A stretch of 64,000 bases of DNA from Pollenia angustigena (lineage: Eukaryota > Arthropoda > Insecta > Diptera > Polleniidae): assembly GCA_930367215.1 (NCBI GenBank), contig OV884057.1, positions 109,455,284 to 109,519,283 of the forward strand, read 5' to 3'. A program made the translations under genes and the position numbers. The notes under the pieces are model-generated. The model made no database searches and was not told the origin of the DNA. It saw only the letters and a program-made list of their open reading frames with translations. Positions 32,708 to 43,334 of the stretch are shown piece after piece. Each line of letters starts with the position of its first letter. Position 1 is the stretch's first letter.

Positions 32708-33165
32708 GAAAAATGTTTTCGCCTCTAATCATAATATGACGATTATCCAACTGAACATCGGGATGAGCCTCTTCATTGAGAATACTTTCAGCACCGCCAG
32801 CAGGAGCCAAACCAATTAATTCCCAGTAATCTACATGCAATTCGTGTCCACCTGGTGCATAAAACAAATAAATGAGTTTCTACAATATTGTTCACGAAAC
32901 GAAACTTACCGATTTGCCTTCTGGCACAGGTTTTAGTGTACCAAACATTGTAAAAATCCGTAATGTAAATAAAAAATTAAACCTTTGTCTTGACGTCTTA
33001 AACGATGTGTCCATCCATAGATTTTAACGTTTCTGTTAATTTTCGACACATTCAAATATGCACCTGGCCAACTGGGATCTTCGGATATGAGTATTTTTGG
33101 CTTCATCCAAATTATGTTTAGGCTTTTCCGCATCTTCAGCTTCGCGTTTTTCTTTTTCGCATTTT
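32708..33165 (-). pseudogene. AsnRS: Asparaginyl-tRNA synthetase gene fragment
   Basis: Minus-strand blocks match cytosolic AsnRS, which charges tRNA-Asn with asparagine: linker EKREAEDAEKPKHNLDEAK, then in another frame LISEDPSWPGA, RNVKIYGWTHRLRRQDKG (OB-fold anticodon-binding start) and GFLQ; after a deletion FGTLKPVPEGKS; an intron-like GTAAGT stretch of about 52 bp; then APGGHELHVDYWELIGLAPA and NEEAHPDVQLDNRHIMIRGE. The block stops before the catalytic domain. The retained intron (its acceptor is now TTTTAT) means DNA-level duplication, not a processed copy. It lies inside a TIR element. Confidence 0.88.
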
Positions 33166-33804
33166 TTTAACATACTTACCCAAATCCTTTGGATTTTCTT
33201 TATTTATTTTAATAATTTAATAATTATTAAAATATTTTGCAGTATTTAATTTAAACAATTCACAAATTTTCACAAATATTAGCCAGTATGTATAACAAAA
33301 ATTAAAAAAAAATTGGCATTTTTGTGGTGTTTTCAGTTGTTCTACTCTAACATATATGTTAGAGTGGTACAACTAATGTAAAATTGTTGCAAGTGTGTTA
33401 GTAAAATTTTTTTTTTTTTTAGTTTAGGTCATCCATTTCTTGTAGGGTATGTAAAAATTACCAACGTTGAACTTTGTTTTTTGCAAAGAGTGAATGTTAA
33501 TTTGAGGGTATGAATAAATCAAGAAAAATAGTGATTTTGCAGTTCTCTGACGGGCACACGCAATTATATTATCAAAGTTATTTTCGGGAATACAAAGTTT
33601 ATTATTAATATAATTGGAACACATTCCTAGGTAATGATATCCGATGGATATCGAAATATTGGAGAAAATTAATGAATAAATAATACACCTATTTTTAACA
33701 AATAATTGGCCTCGAGCTCGAAAATGCTTTTTATTGTTAGTTTTAAAGAAAAATAAGCCACTAAAACCCGAATTTATTTCAAAAAACATATTTCCTGTTA
33801 TATT

Positions 33805-34445
33805 CAACATTTTTAATTTTTCGAATTTATTCTATGAGCTAAATTTCAGTTATGTATTTTATAAAGCTTTTTTGTAATAGTTCTATTCCTTCAATTTTTC
33901 AGAAATGACTTTATACACTACCAGACTATTATATTGTATTTTCTTTTAACATTTTACCTTAGCCTTCCTTTGGAAAGCAATGAGGTATATTGAATGTTCA
34001 GAAAAATTTACAATTATTAGACACCAGCAGAATGTAATGCATTTTCTGGCCCGCTACGGCCGTCGTCAGCATTCTTTGTGTCTCACTGGATAGTGTTACT
34101 TTATAAATTAAATGTATTTAACTCAACTATTTTAACAAATAGAAACTGGGAATTATTTCCTTCCGAAGGTTACTTTATATTATATTCAACATTTTTAATT
34201 TTTCGAATTTGTTCTATGAGCTAAATTTCAGTTATGTATTTTATAAAGCTTTTTTGTAATAGCTCTATTCCTTCAATTTTTCAGAAATGACTTTATACAC
34301 TACCAGACTATTATATTGTATTTTCTTTTTACATTTTACCTTAGCCTTCCTTTGGAAAGCAATGAGGTATATTGAATGTTCAGAAAAATTTACAATTACA
34401 CCAGCAGAATGTAATGCATTTTCTGGCCCGCTACGGCCAGAAAAG
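33805..34445 (+). repeat. Tandem duplication of about 378 bp
   Basis: 33805-34068 and 34183-34437 are nearly identical (TTTTATAAAGCTTTTTTGTA, TTATATTGTATTTTCTTTT, CATTTTCTGGCCCGCTACGG), then diverge. Related sequence occurs at 46138-46335 as a palindrome. Confidence 0.85.
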
Positions 34446-34826
34446 TTGTGTGTTTATGAACCAATCTTAACAAAATTTTATGGATTCTATGTTTTAGAAG
34501 ATTTAATGAGAAATATAAACTTTAAAGGCACGTTTTTTCACATTTGGTTATTTGACTTGTTTCCTACTAAACCGATTGTGGTAAAGTTCAATTCCGAAAT
34601 GCTTAGGAGAGGTGGAAAGAATTGTACACCAATACTGTTTTTGTCTTTTGAGAGTGTTTTGAAAAGACGGACATGGCTAAAAAGACTAAGAATTCCTCAA
34701 GGATCCAGCATATACATAAAAATTGAAAAAAAGTCTAGCTTAGCAACGCAGAAAGAAAAAATTAAATGGCAAAATTATAGGAAACGCATAGCTTCCGATT
34801 ACTGGACTTCTCAAGTTTCCATATAG
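34287..34826 (+). CDS. Hypothetical 179-codon ORF
   Basis: The longest open frame in the intron not tied to a known family. It starts in the duplicated block with a hydrophobic stretch (LLYCIFFLHFTLAFLWKAM, residues 8-26, signal-peptide-like), then a mid-region PILTKFYGFYVLEDLM and a basic tail (KSSLATQKEKIKWQNYRKR). It ends just before a TIR-like GATTTTCCACTACATTT motif shared with the fold-back element at 55083-56340. It may be a remnant of that family's protein or a chance frame. Confidence 0.3.
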   Translation: MTLYTTRLLYCIFFLHFTLAFLWKAMRYIECSEKFTITPAECNAFSGPLRPEKLCVYEPILTKFYGFYVLEDLMRNINFKGTFFHIWLFDLFPTKPIVVKFNSEMLRRGGKNCTPILFLSFESVLKRRTWLKRLRIPQGSSIYIKIEKKSSLATQKEKIKWQNYRKRIASDYWTSQVSI

Positions 34827-34829
34827 ATT

Positions 34830-35395
34830 TGCGATTTTCCACTACATTTGTAAACGTATGTCTTTTGAAAGCTTTTGAAGAGATCTTTCTGAAAATGTAA
34901 AATTTATCCAAAAGTTTTTAACTTTTAAGCTCCTAAAACAATTTTTACAAAATTGTTTATCAAAATGTTACGGAAGTGCACTAGGAAACAACATATTAAT
35001 CAAATAAACCCCAGCTTCGCTAAATAAACCTCCTCCGCATAGCCGGCCTTCAGTCGGGCGCAAGGATTTTCTCATCTATGGTATAACAAACACCGACTTC
35101 GCTAAATAAAGCTTCTCCGCATAGCAATTGATATGCTTACTACCTATAAACTCTTGTATTGACGAAAACTCATCGTCGCTCCTTAATGGATTAAGAATTT
35201 TTAAATAAAATGTTCATATTCAGAAAGAACTATTTAACAGCTCTTAAATTATAACTACATATATGCGTTCAGAAATGTAGTGGGGAATCGCAAATTTATA
35301 TGAAAACTTTATTTTTCCCTTTTCTATTCCCCTTTGTCTTTTTGATTTGGAGCTGCGTTGGCAAACTAGAATTAAGCCACAATTTTTTTGTTCTT
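34830..35395. repeat. Fold-back family copy with 1.5 satellite units
   Basis: GATTTTCCACTACATTTG (34837) and its inverse near 35275 bracket about one and a half diverged units (34998-35125, minus orientation) of the 82-bp array at 55291-55945. The right flank GGAGCTGCGTTGGCAAACTA also matches that element. Confidence 0.65.
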
Positions 35396-36225
35396 TCACA
35401 TTTTGGTCAAATTAAGGATCTTCATTTAATATAAGTGTGTAATATAATAGAAAAAAATTTCACAAATTTCAACAATCACAATTTTTTTTAAATGAAAAAC
35501 AAAAATAATTAAAAAATAAAATTTATTGACAAATCGGATTTTACAGCTGACGAACATATGTTCTAAAGGGTTTACCTTGTTGAATTCGCCTTGGTATTAC
35601 ATATATAAATAACATATATTTTTAAAAAAGAAAAAATACAACTGAAATATAATTTTTTTTTTGTATAGAGTATAAAAATTCAATAAAAACGAAAATGTTT
35701 GTACACAAAAGTTGATATATTAAAAATCCCGGGATTAATAAAAATAAATCCCGAGACTCGGGATTTGTCAATCTCGAAAAATCCCGGGATTCGGAATTTC
35801 TCGTTTGGCATCCCTAGTTGCGACTATCGATTGTTTGGAAGCTCTAGCCAAAGTCGCTAGCCACGCATGATTTTTGTATTGTGCGCTTACATTAGAAAAT
35901 ATGCGGTCAATGAGAGCATTTGGGAATCTACAGCTATGCAGAAATGTGGGCAATTGCAGGCATCTAATATTTTCATAGACAGCGACATTTCCATCCCGAT
36001 ATCTAACAATTCGTCAGCTCAGAATTGGTTTGACCTACCGACCATTTTTAAAAAATTGAGTTAGGTATGGGGTATATATATTTTGAATACCCCCTTTTTG
36101 AATCCAAAATCTGTTCCGCGAATTTTTTTTTCTGAGATGTAAAGCATTCATTCAGGATATTGCATGTTGAATTTTATGTTTTGAGGTCAAATATTAACGA
36201 TAATTGAAAAATACCAGTTGTAGAA
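35396..36225. other. Unassigned sequence with CCCGGGATT palindromes
   Basis: 35727-35795 holds AATCCCGGGATT twice and a variant, followed by GGCATCCCTA at 35806-35815, resembling the subterminal array and end of a hAT element whose other end is not found. 35816-36100 has no recognised gene. Confidence 0.35.
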
Positions 36226-37328
36226 CAGAAAACTGCAAAATCACTATTTTCTTGATTTATTCATACGCTAAAATTTACAATCAATCTTTGCTTGCAAAAC
36301 AAAGTTCCACGTTGGTAATTTTTACATCGTTTCGTTCACATTTGATTTTTGCATTTATTCATTTTTTATTGAAGGTGCTTTATTTGCATTTTTGTTGCGC
36401 ATGCAATATAACACATGTGTAAATTCAAAGGAACACATTCTTATACTTTTGCATTCAAGTAGTCATTGTCCACTCGGTGGTGGTTGTTAATGGTAAACAA
36501 CAATAACAACAATAAACCACTCGAAGAGACGCTTTTTTAAAATTAACAACAATAAAAACAACAATAACAAGAATACATTGTACCTACATACAAAACTACT
36601 GTATTTACTTTTTAAAAGTAAAAAAAAAAAAAAAATTCTGTTTCTATGGAAATTGTTTGTATGTACCTACATATGTGCGTTTAGTTTCATTTCAATTTTT
36701 TTTTTCTTGTACTACATAGGTTATGCTGAATGAATACATGAGTAACCCTGTGGCCACACGTTCAAGTTGTTCTTGATAGTCTTTTACATATACTGCTTGT
36801 CAAATTTTACATAAATTGAAAGCTGTGACGTAGGCTGCACTCAATTTGTAAGCAATTTGCTTCCAAGATGTCAACAACAACAGAGACAAACATGTACTCA
36901 GCTGTTAAATTGAAAGTAAATTGCCAAACAAATGGAAAGGTGAAATCGAAAGCCATCTCGTGGTCAATTTAAAAAGTGTGAGTGTGTTAGTAAAAAACTG
37001 AGAGTGTATTGCAAATTGAAAGGAATTGAAAGGCAAAACTTGATCGTGTGGCCACCAAGTAAGATTGCTTGATTTCTGGCTTTTTTGTTTGTATTTTTTT
37101 TTCCCTTACCAAAACAATTATTGTCGCTCCGAACACACAAACATCTTTATTAAAAAACGAAGCTTACGATTGTATAAATAACAAAGCACGATGTGCATTA
37201 TTTGAATGACTGCAAACCAGTAGCGAATATTTGCGGTTGCGCAAGTTTGATTGTATGACCGCAAGTGAGTGTATTTGTTGCTGTTGATTTAATGCGATTT
37301 TTTTACAATTGCATAAAGCCGTTCTCTG
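36226..37328. mobile_element. hAT MITE copy 2 (inverted to copy 1)
   Basis: Ends CAGAAAACTGC and GTTCTCTG; 8-bp duplications TTGTAGAA (36218-36225) and TTGTAAAA (37329-37336), one mismatch. Collinear in reverse with the pieces of 29896-33549. It contains the 314-bp TAA-flanked MITE. Confidence 0.85.
36746..37059. mobile_element. TAA-flanked MITE family G, copy alpha
   Basis: Inverted ends around TGGCCACACG(T/A)TCAAG; TAA at 36743-36745 and 37060-37062. The host MITE reads through at this point in its other copy. Further copies at 39569-39904 and 43322-44492. Confidence 0.85.
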
Positions 37329-37336
37329 TTGTAAAA

Positions 37337-37930
37337 CCAAAAAGCTGAAGAAATATATTAAATTTCCCGTATTTCCCATTTTGGTACTATTTTTCCCCCC
37401 ATTATAGTATCAAAAATTGAAAAATGCAAAATGTTTTGTAAAAAAGTACCAAAAATAGTTACGATTTTCACCCCTTAAACGTTCGAATTTCGAATAAGTA
37501 CCAAACTTGTATTTGTATTTTTTTGATAAGTTTCGAATGTGGTTTAAACTTTATTTCTAGGTTTATTGGATCAAAAGATAGATACGGCTGACAAAAACGT
37601 ACCAAAATTCAGGTTTTACCCGTTTTCTCCCTAAAAGAGCCGAATTTCAAAGAAGTACCACACACCTCTCCACTTATTTTTCAAAAGAACAACGATATGT
37701 ATTACAGTTTTTTATATCTCTTAGTTTTGGAGATACAAGGTTTCCGAATTTACCCTTTTTTACCCCCTAAACATTCGAATTTTTAAAAGTCCCGTCTTAG
37801 TGGATCGATTTGGGGAGAGATCCACCTCCGGTCCAAATTTCAAGTGTTTAGCTTCAGGCGTTTAGGCTGAACGATGATGAATGAGTCAGTCACTCACGCA
37901 ATAAGTATACGTATGCAGCACAAAAAGTCA

Positions 37931-37961
<31 letters not shown>

Positions 37962-39420
37962 AAGTATGCGGCACAAAACAATATTTTTCATTTTCAAAAA
38001 ATACTTACTTTATTCATGAAAGAAAGTGCGCAAAAATTTACATTTTGTTTCAAAACATATACCGGAAGCAGTGGTAAAATTTAAAAAAATTCTATCGGGT
38101 ACATTTTGAGAAATCTTCATGTAAATCTTCTTCGTCGTTTTTCTCCACTCCGACTTTTTGGCATATGCGCCAAACCAAAGAAATGACAAATTTTATTTGG
38201 ATATGAACGACCTAATGACCTAGCGGTATGAAATATACTTTACAACCTATTCTCATACTTACAATATATACCTACGAAATTCCCTATATATAGATTGATT
38301 CGTTTCAGAGGGTCTTTAACACGAAAATCGTAACACGAGATTTGTGTTGAGAACGTTGTCATAAAAATTATTCTCAGTATATTGTAAAACAACAATATTG
38401 TTAGATATCTGACAATCTTGTGATCACTCTTTGTTGGCATTGGCAGACCATTGTCAGTGGTTGAAAGTTTATTTTTTATTGTCAGATGTGCGAAGCTTAT
38501 GCATCTCACAATGAAGCCACTGTCAGATACTTTTTTCTGTTGACAACGCTGCAAATACATACTTACATACATGCGTATGAGGGATGGAAAATGGGTTTTA
38601 TGATTTTTTACCAACTGCAATAACAACATGTATGTAGTTTTGAGACTATGACGGTACTAATTTTATATTTTCTGACTCATCTCTTAATATATATATATTT
38701 AGAAAAAAGACTATTAATTATTAAATTTTTTTTAAATAGCCAGCAATGTATAAAAAAAAGATTACACCTGCACTATAGTTTTCATCCTTGATATGCCGTT
38801 GTTCTTCTGTCTCCTTGCAATTTTTTTTAATGCCAAAAAGAGCCATGTCAAGGCCAATCATGTTGTCTGGACGGCCTTTTTTCCTCTTCGCGCGAGTAAA
38901 AACGCTGGACCTCCTCTAAGGAATCGTCTCGCGTTGGAATTCGTGCAGCCATTGTACTTTTACGCTCTTCCAATTTTAGTGTAAGAGTGAAAAAATATAT
39001 ACGAAGCACTCCTTTTTAAATTGCCATTGAAAATCAAATGCGTACCACTTTTATTAAAAAATTTAGTTTTTCGGCTTTAGTTTAAAGGGTTTTATTTTCT
39101 TTGTACTCACTTTTTCCTGGGATACTTTTAATTTTAACCGAAAAGAAGACTCCAAAGTATATTACTTAAGCATTTTTGGTGTTCTGTAATTCGGATCCAC
39201 ATGTTTTTCTTCGTTTTCAATTAAAGTAGGGGTTGGTGAAAGTAAAGCGAACGAATCGACTTTTATTCTTATATGTGATGTAAATTTTCTCACAAAATGA
39301 ATACAAAAACTTTTTTTAAACATTCCAACTTTTAAGTTGTTTTTATTAAATAACACTTGCAAGGCGAATTAATTTTTCCGGAGGCGTTGAAAGCACAGCT
39401 GTGCTACTTTTTATTCTTAA
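37337..39420. other. Noncoding region with degenerate repeats
   Basis: 37480-37790 has three diverged copies of a motif combining CCCCTAAAC, TTCGAATTT and AAGTACC at about 120-150 bp spacing. 37800-37880 resembles common fly repeat tails. The rest is AT-rich with no gene recognised. A 34-codon minus-strand frame near 38860-38955 (MAARIPTRDDSLEEVQRFYS) is unassigned. Confidence 0.4.
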
Positions 39421-39423
39421 TAA

Positions 39424-39565
39424 GTGCCGGTTCACACATGTCAAGTTTGACTCGTCAAGTCCCTTGTTTTTAGGAGAGAGGGGAAAAGAAATTGCATTCT
39501 CTTTTCCCTTCTCTCCTAAAAGATTAAGACTTGAAGAGTCAAACTTGACTTGTGTGAACCAGCAC
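39424..39565. mobile_element. 142-bp palindromic MITE
   Basis: Near-perfect hairpin starting GTGC(C/T)GGTTCACACA; TAA at 39421-39423 and 39566-39568. The right TAA is also the left TAA of the next MITE. Confidence 0.88.
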
Positions 39566-39568
39566 TAA

Positions 39569-39904
39569 CCTTGCAGCCACATGTTCAAATTGTTCTTGAT
39601 AGTCTTTTACATATACTTATATATACATATGCTTGTCAAAATTTACATAAATTGAAAGCTGTGACGTAGGCTGCACTCAATTTGTAAACAATTTTCTTCC
39701 AAAATGTCAACAACAACAACACAATTTATAAAGATAAACTTGTATTCAGCTGTTAAATTGAAAGTAAAATTGCCAAACAAATGGAAAGGTGAAATTGAAA
39801 GCCATCTCGTGGTCATTTTAAGAAGTGCGAGTGTGTTAGTAAAAAAGACTGTATTGCAAATTGAAAGGAATTGAAAGGCAAAACTTGATCGTGTGGCCGC
39901 CAAG
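39569..39904. mobile_element. MITE family G, copy beta
   Basis: Collinear with copy alpha. Ends CCTTGCAGCCACATG and CGTGTGGCCGCCAAG. TAA at 39566-39568 and 39905-39907. Confidence 0.88.
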
Positions 39905-39963
39905 TAACATGGGGTCTTCACCTGAAAATTTTTTATCATACCAAACTTGTATTCAGCTGTTTA

Positions 39964-42900
39964 TATATATATTCGTTCCTTTTACTCCTGCAAGGAGCAT
40001 AGGGCCGCCACAAGGTTATTCCAATACACTCGATCTGACGCATGGTGTTTGACTTCATTCCAACACAGGTTTAAATGGGATATTTCGGTTTCAATTTGCC
40101 GTTTCCAGGTGTGTGATGGCCTTCCGATACGTCGACTGCCTTGCGGATTCCAATCTATAGCTTGTTTAGCAATATCATTGGGTTGTTTACGCAATGTATG
40201 TCCAATCCAATTCTATTTCCGTTTACGGATTTCAATTTGGATAGGCTGTTGACTAGTTTCTGACCATAGACGGTAATTCGTGATTGTTCTAGGCCAGAAT
40301 ATATGCAGAATCTTTCTCAAGCATTTATTTACGAAAACTTGGATGGAGTGTATGTCACGTGGTGCTGCATTCCACGTCTCGCATCCATACAAGAGTGTGG
40401 ACTTTATATTCGAGTTGAAAATCTTTAATTTCGTCCTTTTTGACATATATGATGAGTTCCACACTGACTTGAGTTCGCCAAATGATTGCCGGGCTTTGTT
40501 TATGCGGCTAGATATGTCGGCTTTGGAACCACCACTTTTGTCCAGTATGGCTCCCAGGTAACAGAATGATTCTACTTCATCAAGCGCTTGATTCTGGACG
40601 GTTAGTACTCGCTCATTGTTTACGTTTATTCGCATTGTTTTTGTTTTGCCTATATTTATTTTCAAGCCAACATGCGATGCAGTTTCTTGGACCAGTGCTA
40701 GCTTAGATTGCATGTCTGAAAAGGTGTGCGTAAGTAGACAAATGTCATCCGCGTAGTCAAGGTCCTCTAATCTGCCTTGGAGACCCCAAGTGATTCCTCT
40801 TCTATGGGATGTTGCCTTATTCATTACTACGTCGAGTACGCAGTTAAATAGCAAGGGAGATAAAACACAACCTTGACGAACACCGGAGTTAACGCTTAAC
40901 TTGTTGCTCAGTTGTTTTTCGTGTAGAATTCGACAGGTGGCGTTTTCATATAGACCTTTAATAAGTTTTATTAGCTTGGCAGGTACCCCTTTACAATCCA
41001 AAGCGCTCCATATGGCCGCGTGGTTTAGGGTGTCAAAAGCCTTTTCGAAATCTATAAAAGTTAGGTACAAAGGTGATCTCCATTCTACAGATTGCTCTAT
41101 TATCACTCTTAAACTATTAATGTGATCGACACGGATTTGTGTGCGCGGAAACCGGCTTGTTCCGTTCTAAGCTCAGGAATAAGAGAGGTTAAAAGTCTTT
41201 TATTTATTATGTGTGCGATCACCTTGTTAATCATGCTCAAAAGCGTAATGCCTCTCCAATTTTTTCGGGCTGTTAGGTCCCCTTTCTTTGGTAAGTTTAT
41301 GATAACTCCCTCAGAAATTTCCTCTGGGAGAAGTTCCGTACTCCAGAATTGATTAATAATAGGTGAAAGCAAATTAGCACTAGTTGTTACATCAATTTTT
41401 AACAGCTCTGGAGAAATATTGTCTATGCCAGGCGATTTGTTGTTTTTAAGCGATTTTATTGCTTCGCAAATTTCAATAATATTGGGAGAATCGGTGGATA
41501 TATTTGAGTTCGATGTGTGTGACTCACAACTGCATATTGTCTGTTGTATGGGTGAAGAGGACGATAACATAGTTTCATAAAATTCTTCCCAAAGTTTCAG
41601 TTGTTGTTGTTTAGATGTAACGATTTCTCCAGCATCGTTTTTTAATGGTTTGACCGTGGGTTTTGAGGTATTAGTTAATTTCTTTGCCGCACGATAGAGA
41701 TCTCCCACGCGATACGTTTCGGCAGCAGCCTGTGCCTCTTTTGCGATATTGTTAACCCAGTTTCGTTTGTCACGCCGGGCACTTCGCTTTACTTCTCGGT
41801 TGAGGCGATTGTGCAACTGTTGACATAATGCTTTGGACGAACGCGTTCTGCCAATATTAATTGAAGCTTTGGCTTCCTTTCTCTCCTGCACGAGCTTCCA
41901 GGTTTCATCACTGATCCCCTCTTTACGGGAATTGTTCTTGTATCCCAAGTGATTGTCTGCAGCTTGAGTAAATATCTTTCTAGTTTCCTCCCAGCAACGA
42001 TTTCTGTTATTATTCTGGAGCGATGTTTTTAATGCAGAAGTGAAGGAATTTGCAACTGTTAAATCTTTGAGTTTATCAACGTTATACCTTCTTTGGGAGA
42101 TTTGTGTGTTTTTCTTAATGGCGATCACTTGCGACATCGGCTCCTCTTTTATTTCGCACATCTAAAAGCGAACCTCGCCATTTCTTACTGATAGTGATGT
42201 GGTCGATCTGGTTCTCAGTTATTCCGTCGGGAGAAACCCAAGTCACTTTGTGTACCCTTGGATGAGGAAATAACGTACCACCAATAACAAGATTGTTTGT
42301 TGAACAAGTCTCCACTAGCAACTCTCCATTCTCTGTCAACCGCTCCAATCCATGCTTACCCATTGTGCCCTCTACACTTGTGTTGTCAGCTCCAATTTGA
42401 GCGTTAAAGTCACCCATCATTATCACAATATCACCTCGATGTACTGATGTTAATACTCTACTAAGAAGGTCGTAAAATGATTCTTTCAAAGATAATTCGG
42501 CTGCTTCTGTTGGTAGCACTGAATGCATGTAAGATTGCGGGCTCGAGTACGCAATCTAGCGGTTATAATACGATCTGAGTGTGGCTTCCACTCGATAAGG
42601 GCTTTCTTCGCTGGCTGTGACAGTAGGAAGCCCACCCCACTGGATCTAGGTTCATCACTTGTCTTCCCGGCATAGAGTAGGGTAAGACCATCGGCAGTTG
42701 TAAATTCACCCGAATCATACCATCGTGTTTCGCACAGTCCGAGCATTGTGAGCTTGTAGTTGTTAAATTCTTTGCAGACCTGTGCCAGACGGGATGTTTC
42801 CGAGAGCGTCCTAACATTCCATGTTCCAATTCGTGTCCTTGTTTTCATGCCAAAAGTCGTCGTCTTTAAATCGGGTTTATTTATCATTTTCCTTGTTGTT

Positions 42901-43321
42901 ACGGTTTCGGTAATCAGGTTTTCTTTTAAGATGAATGACTGATTGGGCCAAAGCATCCGATCCTGGTGTTGGGGCTGCCAACATCACATCCAGGCATGCT
43001 AGGGTTATACCGCCCATGGTCGGTTATGTTATTGGTTTTGTTGGTTGGCGCCAATTGCTCGCCACGACGTTACAAGGATCACAGGCAAACTCGGGATTTG
43101 GTGGGAGCTCGAAAGACCCTCCGAGACTCTCCCCTTGTAACCGCTGACTGTCCGCGACTGCCAATGGCAGCTACTCCACATATCTGCGGAACGTACCACT
43201 ATCCGCAACCTGTGACGCGTCCGGTAGCACTCAGCTATGCTTCCCATGAGCAGACAATATTTTATACATCATCAAAAAAAAAAAAAAATGACAATGTATA
43301 AATACTATCTGCAAGGGCGGA
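39964..43321 (-). mobile_element. RTE-clade LINE with 13-bp target duplication
   Basis: A near full-length minus-strand LINE flanked by ATTCAGCTGTTTA at 39951-39963 and 43322-43334. The 3' end is a short GAACGAATATATATATA tract, as RTE elements carry instead of long poly-A. The insertion split a third copy of MITE family G, whose 3' part continues from 43335. Confidence 0.9.
39982..42956 (-). pseudogene. RTE endonuclease-reverse transcriptase with few lesions
   Basis: Endonuclease (42956-42115): TRIGTWNVRTLSE, CETRWYDSGEF, MMGDFNAQIGADN and VASDRH, the layout also found in craniofacial development protein 2-like proteins. RT (42161-40213): NNKSPGIDNISPELLK, NWRGITLLS, YLTFIDFEKAFD, GVRQGCVLSP and LDYADDICLL (catalytic YADD near 40750), then LLYGCETW. 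C-terminal block (40213-39982): NWIGHTLRK and GRPSHTWKRQI. Lesions: frameshift near 42510, small losses near 42130 and 41107, and a stop in RKRK-NW at 40213. Few breaks suggest a fairly recent death. Confidence 0.9.
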
Positions 43322-43334
43322 ATTCAGCTGTTTA

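Larger units (their letters stand above)
31452..33447. mobile_element. TIR element with TA duplication carrying captured gene pieces
   Basis: Ends CCCTACAAGAA and its inverse. TA at 31450-31451 and 33448-33449. The homologous hAT MITE copy at 36226-37328 is uninterrupted at the matching point, which confirms the insertion. TA duplication suggests a Tc1/mariner-like origin, but no transposase is present. Contents: a 36-bp minisatellite, a palindromic block, an isolated exon-like segment and an asparaginyl-tRNA synthetase fragment. Confidence 0.75.
29896..33549. mobile_element. hAT MITE copy 1, heavily interrupted
   Basis: Ends CAGAGAAC and GTTCTCTG; perfect 8-bp duplication ACGGGCAC at 29888-29895 and 33550-33557. 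The element proper is about 690 bp, collinear with the inverted copy at 36226-37328. It is interrupted by the direct-repeat element (30193-31151) and the TIR element (31452-33447). Confidence 0.88.
28959..33612 (+). repeat. Dispersed repeat R, copy 1 (interrupted)
   Basis: 28959-29079, 29632-29895 and 33550-33612 are collinear with the copy at 58990-59480 (shared TTCGTATGACGTGCTAAATT, CATCCCCCTACAATTGGTTG and ATTATCAAAGTTATTTTCGG). The gaps are a TAA-flanked MITE and a hAT element whose target duplications match the empty site in the other copy. Family unknown. Confidence 0.8.

Noticed and set aside
35768..35953. Minus-strand frame with PTFLHSCRFPNALIDRIF
   Set aside because: Looks protein-like but no family was recognised and its end runs into the CCCGGGATT palindromes; left as unassigned.
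29896..37340. A giant 7.4-kb composite element with long terminal inverted repeats
   Set aside because: Each arm has its own 8-bp target duplication (ACGGGCAC; TTGTAGAA/TTGTAAAA), so these are two independent insertions of one hAT MITE.
43029..43301. Open frames upstream of the RTE endonuclease
   Set aside because: They lie in the probable 5' untranslated region and differ in frame with no ORF1-like motif; possible but unsupported.
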